From assembly GCA_001970855.1 (NCBI GenBank), contig LSSN01001040.1:1-37355 (forward strand): a DNA stretch of 37,355 nt, written 5' to 3'. Below, piece by piece: positions 26,751-35,087 of this stretch; positions within the stretch are counted from its first letter, which is position 1, and each line of letters begins with the position of its first letter. The notes under the pieces were generated by a model. That model ran no database searches. It saw only the letters and a program-made list of their open reading frames with translations, and had not been told where the DNA came from. Origin of the DNA: Smittium culicis. Its lineage: Eukaryota > Kickxellomycota > Harpellomycetes > Harpellales > Legeriomycetaceae. The position numbers were made by a program, and so were the translations under genes.

Positions 26751-26753
26751 TAA

Positions 26754-27787
26754 AGAATATTAAACTATGAGTAAATGAATGAAATAAATTAAAAAATATA
26801 ATTAATTTTTATAAGCATTGATAATAAGAACCTTCGTTTAGTCATAAAAATAAAATTCCCATAGAGAAGCTAAGAGATAGTAATAAAAATATTGCTAGAA
26901 TAGATATCAAAATATACCCCAAAATATCCAATGATGTCTATTTATTAATTTAACATATGTACATTCCAACTATATACTAGAATTTTATACATTTTGGTTT
27001 TATCATCAATTTTTTCAGCATTATTAGTATAGCTTAGGCTGATATATTCTATTTAGGAATGGAATATGGTATGTTCAATTTCAGTTTTACTTTCAAGTTT
27101 ACATTAATGTGTATTTGGATAAATTAAAAGATAAATAAGTATATTACGTTCAAAGTAATATACAATGTATTAATCTGAAAAACTCTTTTTATTATTTAAA
27201 ATTTACATTTCTACGAATAAAAAGTAATAACATATAAAGATATATAATCATGATGATGTTTTTTGACGAAAAATCATTTTTTATACATTTGAATAACATT
27301 TATTATTACCTACTCCTTGAAATATTTATTATTTTATTAATACCAAATGATACTGTGAGATACTATTGAGGTGTAGATCTATTTAAAGCTATTTACCTTT
27401 ATTATGTGAATAAATTAAAACTATTGGATATGCGAGATGGTTTATTTTTTATAATTTTCTGATAGATAATAAAAATAAAAGAGAATATAATGAGGCAGGA
27501 AATTTAATATTAGTTACGCTATCTGAAATAATCTCTTAATATCAATATACCTGATATAAATATTAATAAAAGCTTGGGGTATTAATTGAATATATTCTGT
27601 ATCAAGAGCTTTGTAATAATAGTCATTCACTAGAGAATTTACATTTCGTTAATTGCCCAATTAGGTAAAAATTAGACAGTCTTTAGTATCGAATTAAAAT
27701 TTGGCTAGTAGCTAAAAAATATAGTTTAGGAGATCTAGAGGCATATCCATAAATTGGAGGTTATTTTCAGGCGGGAAAAAATTCCTA
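26754..27787. other. AT-rich intergenic DNA
   Basis: No gene, RNA or repeat recognised between the degenerate MITE copy and the first well-preserved one. Confidence 0.5.
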
Positions 27788-27791
27788 TTAA

Positions 27792-27980
27792 CCCTTTCAC
27801 GGGTGGTAGACTATTTTTGATCCTCTAATTATATCCAATTATGTTCAATTAAAATAATTTAATCCCGAGGCCTCAGCAGATATTGGCAGTTTATAAAGTA
27901 ACAGCAAATAATAAATTTGCTTTTAAACCATAAACGAATCGTAAAATTGATTTTTTTAAAATGCAATGGACGGAAAAGGA
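27792..27980 (+). mobile_element. piggyBac-type MITE, copy A
   Basis: 189 bp, flanked by TTAA on both sides (27788-27791 and 27981-27984). Head CCCTTTCACGGGTGGTAG; tail complement of TCCTTTTCCGTCC. Its right-hand TTAA is also the left-hand TTAA of copy B. The TTAA duplications and CCC-starting short terminal inverted repeats are the hallmark of the piggyBac superfamily. No coding capacity. Confidence 0.88.
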
Positions 27981-27984
27981 TTAA

Positions 27985-28171
27985 CCCTTTCCCGTCTAAA
28001 GCTGTTTGAATAAATAAATTAAATGAATCGCTTGTTAATTAAAATTAAAATTGTGATTTGTTGATAAAATAATATACCAATTGTAAATTGATTCTCGAAA
28101 TAAAATTATTTTTATCGTATTCAGTTGGATAAATTTAGTAAATAAAAAGTAGTCTACCACCCGAGAAAGGG
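27985..28171 (-). mobile_element. piggyBac-type MITE, copy B (inverted)
   Basis: 187 bp, tail at left (CCCTTTCCCGTCTAAAGC) and head at right (AGTCTACCACCCGAGAAAGG). Shares the TTAA at 27981-27984 with copy A, making a tail-to-tail inverted pair. The right flank is TTAT, one substitution from TTAA. Confidence 0.85.
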
Positions 28172-28319
28172 TTATTTAGTACATCGAATGAATCAACTGA
28201 TAAAACCAATCGATTTATCTTATTCGCTTAAGCAAATAGAATTTCACAGAAAAAAGTTGCGACTCACCATAGAATTTGCCAAATATAATATATGTTAATT
28301 TGGGAGTAATTATAGTTGA

Positions 28320-28507
28320 TCTTTTCATGGGTAGTAGGCTAATTTTGGTCCACCAAATATAATTAACTGTGTAACTATAGTACTTTAATTCCGGGACCTT
28401 AAGAATTATTGGTATATTGTTAAATAACACCAAATTATGGATCAGCTTATAAATCAAAAGCAAATCATAGAAATTAATTTTATTAATGTGTGATGGGCGG
28501 GAAAGGA
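28320..28507 (+). mobile_element. piggyBac-type MITE, copy C (diverged)
   Basis: 188 bp with a mutated head (TCTTTTCATGGGTAGTAG) and tail (GGGCGGGAAAGGA). Flanks TTGA and ATAA are decayed TTAA sites. Internal motifs (ATTTTGGTCCACCAAATATA, the CTTTAATTCCGGGACC block) align with the other copies. The minus-strand frame at 28215-28520 mostly overlaps this element and is not a gene. Confidence 0.8.
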
Positions 28508-28802
28508 ATAAGAGAATCAATATTAGGTAAAAGTATTGAAAAAAAAGGATCAGATATCAAGTGTTTTCAGCTATTGGAATAAAAAAATGAAATGGAAAAT
28601 AAAATGATTTATTAAGGTTTAATGGAATAAATTTATTAATTATTATTCGTGTTCAATAAAATATCTAAAAGAGTGAAGATTACCTGATAAGGCTAAAATA
28701 ATGTAAAATTGAAGATTTGGGTTTCTAGTACAAATTAGCAAGATAAGTTAGTACAAGATTTAAAACTGGCTATGTTAAATTCGAGAAATTGCACCAGTTT
28801 AA

Positions 28803-28991
28803 CCCTTTCAAGGGCAGTAGACTATTTTTGACCCTCTAAATATAGCCAATTATGGCCAATTATAGCACTTTAATCCCCAGGCCTTAAGATACATTGGTAG
28901 ATTGTTTAATCACAGCAAATAATAGATTTGCTTATAAATAATAAACGAATCATAAAATTAGTTATTTTAAAGAGTGTTGGACAGGAAAGGG
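28803..28991 (+). mobile_element. piggyBac-type MITE, copy D
   Basis: 189 bp with perfect TTAA at both ends (28799-28802 and 28992-28995). Head CCCTTTCAAGGGCAGTAG; tail GGACAGGAAAGGG. The clearest single insertion of the family in the window. Confidence 0.9.
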
Positions 28992-28995
28992 TTAA

Positions 28996-29638
28996 AAAGG
29001 TTAGGCTCGATTATGACCAATGGTTCAGTGTTGATTAATAAAAATCCGTCGATGGCCAATAATAAAAGATTGATTATTAAGTATAAATAAATTATTAGTC
29101 CTAGAGAATTTGCTAAATAAGAAAAATAATTATCAGGTATTTTGATAGGCTCGGGTTATAGCGTTTCTCGTTTTGGTAGGCTGGGCAATAGTTAGAAATG
29201 CTCATGCGCACACTTTATTGGAGATATTTAAGGTTTATTCTATAATTTGTGGGTAAGTTAGCGCTGTGAATTTTATAGTATTTCTCAGAGAATTGTTGCA
29301 ATTGATGATAAATCACTGATATATAATATCGAGCCTTCTGTCTATACAATGATAGTATATACTCTGGGAATTGTGCTCCTCTATCGTGAAATGAATCTGC
29401 CTTAATTTTCCATATTTTCAATCATTTAAACTAGAAGGCTGTTGTATCCACCTTGTCACCGTACATATAAGCTTTCTCAGTCCCTTTATGCTCGCTGCTA
29501 CTATCTAATTCATTTTATCCTAATATATTCATTCTTATACTAACAATCCATTTTACAAAGTACAACTATAATTCATATACATTGAATTCTAAATATATTC
29601 ATTGAATTTTTGTTATATTCTCATTTGAACTAGCTAAT
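28996..29638. other. Upstream region of the Aip5-like gene
   Basis: Less AT-rich than the desert, consistent with a promoter region. The frame on - at 29215-29421 lacks an ATG (it opens with TTG) and shows no known domain, so it is not called. No TATA box or motif could be assigned with confidence. Confidence 0.5.
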
Positions 29639-32600
29639 ATGACTAAAGGTTCTGGGGGCTCCTTTTCATCTTTCCTAAATTTCTTCACCGACAAATTTAA
29701 AAAGAAAAGCTCCATTAGCGTATCTACTCGTAACGATTCAAAAAAATCTTTGCAAACACAATCTAAAAAACCTAATATTGAAAAAAGTCGCTCTTTTAAC
29801 AATGATATACACCAACGCCCTGGTAACGCTGCGCCAAAGCTACAAGAAAATCAATTTCATTTACCCGAGCATACTTTGAGAAAATCTATTTCCATGTCGC
29901 TAAACGAGCTACCAAACAACCCATACTTTATAGAATTAAATTTACCAAAATCATCTACTGATCGAATTCTTGACGAAAACTTCTTTATAAACGAAGACCT
30001 CTCTAATAAGATTAACCACAATGAAATTGACCCTAATAAAACTGACCAAAATAAACTTGACCCCAATATAATTGACTACAATGAAAATGACCCTAATAAG
30101 ATTGATCACAATGATAATGATCCTAATCACAAACCTGCTATACATCATTCAGATTCTGTCATCTTCAGAGAGACTAAAAGGAATCTCGAGCTACATTTGC
30201 TTAAATTAGCAAACGAAAAAGCTGATTCCTTAGCTTCAAATGATCTCCAAAACGTTCGAAACAAACCTGTCGACTCCGGCTATAATATACATAAATTCAG
30301 CGACGAATTAGAAAGTTCAAGTAATTCCTTTGCTATGGATATGTTTGCTCCTAAAAATCTCGACCTTGACTTCCCTTTAATAAGTACCTCAAAATCTTCT
30401 CGTCGATTTAACGAAAATTCTTCACTTAGGTCAAATTTTAGTAATCAAAACACCAGCTTCGAATCAAGCCAAAAAAAATCGCTACATAACACACAAAATT
30501 CACTATCGTTTACTATTAAACCTAAGACTCCTAAAAAGAATTTAAAAAGTACCAAGTATAGCCCTGCTATTGCTATGAGCTCCATAGCAACTAAAGTTTT
30601 AACAAATCCTAAGCCTGAAAGTTCAAATGTTTTTAGAAAAGACTCGAAAAATTCAAATACCGGAAAATCAAAATTTTCAAGAAATAATTCTACTAACTCT
30701 AACAGCTCAAGTTATAGCTTTATCAAAGAAAATATCGCTAAGCCTGGTTTTGATGACTTTAGTTATCTAAAAAAGAAACCCGCTTTTGATAAATCTGAAG
30801 ATAGCCCTGTTTCTAAAAGTACCATTTACTCAAGAGTTAATAATAGCAATCCAGAAATTAAATCAAGAAACAAATCAAAGTTACCAAAACTCAACACTTC
30901 TTTACCTATACCTCTTTCTCGATTTCGAAAAACTCCTGCCTCTAAAACTGCTGATGGGATTTATTTCAGCCAAAAAAGTTCTCCTTCTCCTTTCCAATTA
31001 AGTGATATGAAACCATTCTCCCCTTCTAATGATTTCTCAGGAACTATTCCCTACGATAATCTCCCTAACAATTTCTTGACTAAAAACTCTGAAGAAAAAG
31101 ATTATACCCCAATTTTAGACTCCGAGAATTGTAGTCAAGCTAACATATTTAGTCCAAACATTGTAGATAGACCTAATCACGAACCTCATTTCTTTTCTGA
31201 TAAGAATGAATTTATCGAGTTACAAGAATCCCAAGAATCTGCCCATCCTTCTGTTGAAGTCCATAACCCTCACCTAATCAAAGATCCAAGCTTCATTTCT
31301 ATTAAAAACAAAGACTTAATAAATGAAACTAAAGTGCAAAATATTGATATCGATAATTTTAATGATCCCAACTCTAAATTACACATCTTATCACTTAAAA
31401 GCAACGGAATTTTGCTTGATTCCAATTTATCAGTTGACAACGCCGACAAATTTGATAACGTAGCTACACCTGAAGCTGAAGGTACTGGTACGAATACTGC
31501 CACCATTAATTCTGCAACTAAAATAACTAATGAGAATTCCATAATTTTCTCCGATAAAACCGATACTGATAATTCTTCAAATATCAGTAAAATTTCTATA
31601 AATGACATAAAACCAGATTTAACAGTTAACTATGATGCTAAAAACGATCATAATGATATCTTGGCTCGTGAAATAAACGAATTAGGAGATGCTAAAATAG
31701 CACCTATGGCCGAAACCAGCTTTATTATTAATAATTCTCAAGAGCTAACTATTGATAGTGACTTAGTAGATAATTCTGGCATTTCTTGTAAATCCAATTC
31801 ATCTACAATAAGTAACTATGAAAAAGATATTGCTATTGATACCAGCTTAATTAAAAGTTATGAAGAAGATATTGATTCTAAATACAGCTCTGTTGAAAAC
31901 GACGAAGTTTTACCTGAATCTAGCTCATCCGTTATTGATATCGAAGAACCCGCCTCAATTACCAACTCTATTAATTTCGAAAATGATGAAACTACTACAG
32001 AATCCGGATCTATTAGCACCAATAAAGAAGAGATTCCATCTGAATATAATTCTATTAGTATCCAAAATGAAGAAATTACCGCAAATACTAACTCAATTAA
32101 CATCCACTTAGAAGAATTTGAACCTGAAACTAATTCCAAAGAAAATAGTAAAACAGTCGCTAATGTTTATACTAGTTCGATTGGAAATATTAATGAGAAC
32201 GCTGATGTTGGGTCTACAATTTTAAATAGTAACGAGGATTCTGATGTTGGTTCTACAATTTTAAATAGTAGCAAAGTCACTGGTGTTGAGTCTAGTTCCA
32301 TTGATAATAGTAACAAAGACGCTGATGTTGAGTCTAGTTCAATTGGAAACAGTAACAAAGTCACTGATGTTGAGTCTAGCTTCATTGATAATAGTAACGA
32401 GGACGCTGACGTTGAGTCTAGTTCGGTTATACATAGTAACGAAGACGCTGATGTTGAGTCTAGTTCGATTGTACATAGTAACGAGGGCGCTGACGTTGAG
32501 TCTAGTTCGGTTATACATAGTAACGAAGACGCTGATGTTGAGTCTAGTTCGATTGTACATAGTAACGAAGACGCTGATGTTGAGTCTAGTTCAATTAGAA

Positions 32601-33463
32601 GCAGTAACAAAGTCACTGATGTTGAGTCTAGTTCGATTGTACATAGTAACGAAGACGCTGATGTTGAGTCTAGTTCAATTAGAAGCAGTAACAAAGTCAC
32701 TGATGTTGAGTCTAGTTCGATTGTAAATAGTAATGAAGACATTACGTCTAGTACTAACTCATTGGATAATGATATAGAAATGTTTTCAGCAATAGATAGC
32801 CTTTTAAATACAACAAAAGAAGATTCAAGCATTGACTCTTTATCAAAAAATCAAAATATCAAACTTGAAATCGAAAATTTACATTCAACCAGCAACTTTA
32901 TTGACTCAGAAAATGAGTCTTGTAATAAAACTACTCTAATACATAGGACTGATAATCCTAACATAATAGACCCTATTGAACCTAAGATTGATATCAATAA
33001 CCTAGTATTTTCTCAACACCTTAGCCCTATAAATAACAGCAATGCTTTATCTGATTCAGATTCTATATTAAGCCCAGATAAAGATTCCTCAAAAGATCAG
33101 AATTCTCTGGATCTAATTTCAGGCACCAAAAATGAACCAACTGCATTAAAAATAGATGATAAAATACCTGTTAGAGTTCAAATTTATGGATCTTCAGTAT
33201 CCGGAAATAGAAAATATAAAACAGAGTCAAAACTTCTATTTAATATTTTAAAAGCTCATGAAATTGAATATGAATTTATATGCATAGCAGCTGATGAGAA
33301 ATCGAAACTTTATATGAAAAGAAAAGCTCTTGGAAATATGCAGATTCCACAAATATACGTAGACAAAGAATTTAAAGGATTCTTTGATGCATTTATTGAG
33401 GCAAATGAAACTGATAACTTAGTTGAGTGGTTAGGTTTAAATGAAGAGCCATTTGAATTCTAA
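29639..33463 (+). CDS. Aip5-like protein: long disordered region with C-terminal SH3BGRL/glutaredoxin-like domain
   Basis: Single exon, 1274 residues. The N terminus (FLNFFTDKFKKK) is basic and amphipathic. Then follows a long Ser/Asn/Asp-rich, mostly acidic disordered region with two tandem peptide repeats (30019-30129 and 32192-32732). The last 100 residues (about 1175-1272) form a thioredoxin fold of the SH3BGR type: VRVQIYGSS at the first strand, a NILKAHEIEYEFICIAADE segment, the cis-proline loop QIPQIYVDKEFKG, and the end FFDAFIEANE. There is no CxxC, so it is not a redox glutaredoxin. Disordered N-terminal part plus C-terminal glutaredoxin-like domain at about 1250 residues is the architecture of S. 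cerevisiae Aip5 (YFR016C), an actin-assembly factor working with the polarisome and formin. Assignment rests on architecture; the domain call is firm. MITEs lie on both sides. Confidence 0.8.
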   Translation: MTKGSGGSFSSFLNFFTDKFKKKSSISVSTRNDSKKSLQTQSKKPNIEKSRSFNNDIHQRPGNAAPKLQENQFHLPEHTLRKSISMSLNELPNNPYFIELNLPKSSTDRILDENFFINEDLSNKINHNEIDPNKTDQNKLDPNIIDYNENDPNKIDHNDNDPNHKPAIHHSDSVIFRETKRNLELHLLKLANEKADSLASNDLQNVRNKPVDSGYNIHKFSDELESSSNSFAMDMFAPKNLDLDFPLISTSKSSRRFNENSSLRSNFSNQNTSFESSQKKSLHNTQNSLSFTIKPKTPKKNLKSTKYSPAIAMSSIATKVLTNPKPESSNVFRKDSKNSNTGKSKFSRNNSTNSNSSSYSFIKENIAKPGFDDFSYLKKKPAFDKSEDSPVSKSTIYSRVNNSNPEIKSRNKSKLPKLNTSLPIPLSRFRKTPASKTADGIYFSQKSSPSPFQLSDMKPFSPSNDFSGTIPYDNLPNNFLTKNSEEKDYTPILDSENCSQANIFSPNIVDRPNHEPHFFSDKNEFIELQESQESAHPSVEVHNPHLIKDPSFISIKNKDLINETKVQNIDIDNFNDPNSKLHILSLKSNGILLDSNLSVDNADKFDNVATPEAEGTGTNTATINSATKITNENSIIFSDKTDTDNSSNISKISINDIKPDLTVNYDAKNDHNDILAREINELGDAKIAPMAETSFIINNSQELTIDSDLVDNSGISCKSNSSTISNYEKDIAIDTSLIKSYEEDIDSKYSSVENDEVLPESSSSVIDIEEPASITNSINFENDETTTESGSISTNKEEIPSEYNSISIQNEEITANTNSINIHLEEFEPETNSKENSKTVANVYTSSIGNINENADVGSTILNSNEDSDVGSTILNSSKVTGVESSSIDNSNKDADVESSSIGNSNKVTDVESSFIDNSNEDADVESSSVIHSNEDADVESSSIVHSNEGADVESSSVIHSNEDADVESSSIVHSNEDADVESSSIRSSNKVTDVESSSIVHSNEDADVESSSIRSSNKVTDVESSSIVNSNEDITSSTNSLDNDIEMFSAIDSLLNTTKEDSSIDSLSKNQNIKLEIENLHSTSNFIDSENESCNKTTLIHRTDNPNIIDPIEPKIDINNLVFSQHLSPINNSNALSDSDSILSPDKDSSKDQNSLDLISGTKNEPTALKIDDKIPVRVQIYGSSVSGNRKYKTESKLLFNILKAHEIEYEFICIAADEKSKLYMKRKALGNMQIPQIYVDKEFKGFFDAFIEANETDNLVEWLGLNEEPFEF
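30019..30129 (+). repeat. 15-nt coding repeat (5-residue units such as DPNKI)
   Basis: Within the Aip5-like gene, seven consecutive 5-residue units read HNEID, PNKTD, QNKLD, PNIID, YNEND, PNKID, HNDND, then PNH. Each keeps Asn at position 2 and Asp at position 5. Confidence 0.85.
32192..32732 (+). repeat. 42-nt coding tandem array (14-residue units such as NEDADVESSSIVHS)
   Basis: About 13 units in the Aip5-like gene. The first two are 13 residues long and diverged (NEDSDVGSTILNS); the rest are 14 residues and alternate between NEDADVESSS- and NKVTDVESSS- types with linkers IVHS, VIHS, IDNS or IRSS. Near identity of several units at the nucleotide level suggests recent unequal exchange or slippage, so copy number probably varies between strains. 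The opposite-strand frames in this region are artefacts of the repeat. Confidence 0.9.
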
Positions 33464-33656
33464 TCCAGGTTAATATTTTCATCAAAAAATTATTTGTATT
33501 TTTTCAGATCATTATCTCTTTTGTTTACAAATACATATTTTAAACAAATTATACTCTTTTCTTGCTACATAATTAAAATCATCATCACTAAATTTATCAT
33601 TACCATCAATTATTATTACTTGAGTTTTAATTAATTTCTAAAATCTTTTTTTTTAA

Positions 33657-33844
33657 CCTTTTCCCGAGCTGTAGGCTAATTTTGATCTACCGTATATAGC
33701 GAACAGTTATCAATAAAAATAATTAAATTCCACGACTTGCAAAAGCGTTGGATTGTTTAAGTATATTAGCAAATAATATAATTTTTTAAAAATCACTAAC
33801 GAATCAATAAATTAATTTTTTTTAGATTGTTGAACAGAAAAGGG
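33657..33844 (+). mobile_element. piggyBac-type MITE, copy E
   Basis: 188 bp, beginning 194 nt after the Aip5-like stop codon. Left flank TTAA (33653-33656), right flank CTAA (decayed). Head CCTTTTCCCGAGCTGTAG; tail GAACAGAAAAGGG. It may lie in, or just beyond, the 3' untranslated region. Confidence 0.85.
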
Positions 33845-34143
33845 CTAAGCTATATTTCTATTGAGGAGAATTCCTTTTCGCTAATTTATTTGAACATTTT
33901 TTTATTATCATAGCCTTAAAAGTAATCTAAATTATCCAAATAAATATTTTTCACCTGGAGATTTGATAAAATTGTAAGAGCACAGTAAATATAAAATCAA
34001 ACAATTTACAATTAAAAACTTAGTTTTGATACTATCTTTCAATATGTATATATACAATCTTTATTAAAATATATAAAGATTTTAAAGTTTACAACTTTTT
34101 CTATAAACTGTAATATATTGCGAATGCAAATTCGCTGAAACTA

Positions 34144-34170
34144 CTGTTAATTAACAGGGGGGGTGGGTGG
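34144..34170. repeat. 14-bp palindrome CTGTTAATTAACAG followed by a G-run
   Basis: The perfect palindrome at 34144-34157 has TTAATTAA at its centre and runs directly into G7-T-G3-T-GG (34157-34170). A rare G-rich island in AT-rich DNA. Role unknown. Confidence 0.75.
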
Positions 34171-34498
34171 ATCAATTATTAAAAAATAATGAAAGATATC
34201 ACAAATGATAAATTTTTCTTTTTTGAAAAACCTTAATAATCAGAGCGAATCAATATAAATTAGATACTTTTAAAAGGATTTATATTCGGAAATATCAATT
34301 ATAATCTTCAATTATATCCAGATTTATTATATATGATGGAATGATTATCATCATAAATCAAGAAATAAGGAAATGCGATTAGATAATTTTTTAACTTGAT
34401 ATTCTCTAAAAGTTTAAACATATATATATTTCAGTAACCTAAAAATAAAGTTTTGGGACTGAAAATTTACAATTAGATCAGAATATTATTCTGATTAA

Positions 34499-34686
34499 CC
34501 CTTTCCCGCTCAACACTCTTTAAAAAAAACCAATTTTATGATTTGTTAATAGTTTATAAGCAAATTTATTATTTGTTGTTTTAATACAATAAACTAATAA
34601 CTATTAAGGCCTCGGAATTTTAGTAAGTAATTATATACAATTGGCTATATCTGTGGGTCAAAAATAGTCTACCGCCCGTGAAAGGA
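34499..34686 (-). mobile_element. piggyBac-type MITE, copy F (inverted)
   Basis: 188 bp with perfect TTAA on both sides (34495-34498 and 34687-34690). Tail at left (CCCTTTCCCGCTCAACACTC), head at right (AGTCTACCGCCCGTGAAAGG). Forms a head-to-head inverted pair with copy G, only 16 bp away. Confidence 0.9.
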
Positions 34687-34702
34687 TTAAATGGGTAATT
34701 AA

Positions 34703-34891
34703 CCCTTTCACGGGCGGTAGGCTGTTTTTGGTCTACCTAATGTAGCCAACAGCGTTTAATAAAAATACTATAACTCCGGTCTCAAAAAATTTATTAGTAT
34801 ACTGTAAATTAACAACAAATAATAAACCTTCTTTTAAATCATAAGCGAATCAGTAAATTTGATTTTTTTATAATATTTTGACACGAAAGGG
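34703..34891 (+). mobile_element. piggyBac-type MITE, copy G
   Basis: 189 bp, left flank TTAA (34699-34702), right flank TTAG (one change). Head CCCTTTCACGGGCGGTAG is the best-preserved form in the window; tail GACACGAAAGGG. Confidence 0.9.
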
Positions 34892-35087
34892 TTAGAGGGA
34901 TATATTTTTAGTTGAAAAAAATTTTTAACTTTTGAAATGGAATAAGGTATCTAAATTATGTAAGTACTATATAAAATCCAAATTATAATTCAATTTTTAA
35001 CAGTATCATTCCCTTTTACAAAATTAAATTAAACCTTTAACTTACCATACTAAAGCAATAAGAATTATAAAAAATTTATATTCTAAA

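Larger units (their letters stand above)
33464..35087. other. Intergenic region with three MITEs
   Basis: Separates the Aip5-like gene from the HAD hydrolase gene. It holds MITE copies E, F and G (listed separately), a palindrome followed by a G-run (34144-34170) and otherwise AT-rich sequence. No gene seen. Confidence 0.6.

Noticed and set aside
28215..28520. 101-codon minus-strand frame
   Set aside because: Lies mostly inside MITE copy C, so it is a by-product of the element.
29215..29421. 68-codon minus-strand frame upstream of the Aip5-like gene
   Set aside because: Opens with TTG, lacks an in-frame ATG and shows no known motif; kept only as a possible exon remnant.
32192..32732. CRISPR-like array
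   Set aside because: Repeats are contiguous, in frame inside a gene and without unique spacers; the genome is eukaryotic.
32167..32832. Long open frames on the opposite strand and in a second + frame across the repeat array
   Set aside because: A 42-nt repeat keeps all frames open once one unit is free of stops; the real frame is the one continuing into the SH3BGRL domain.
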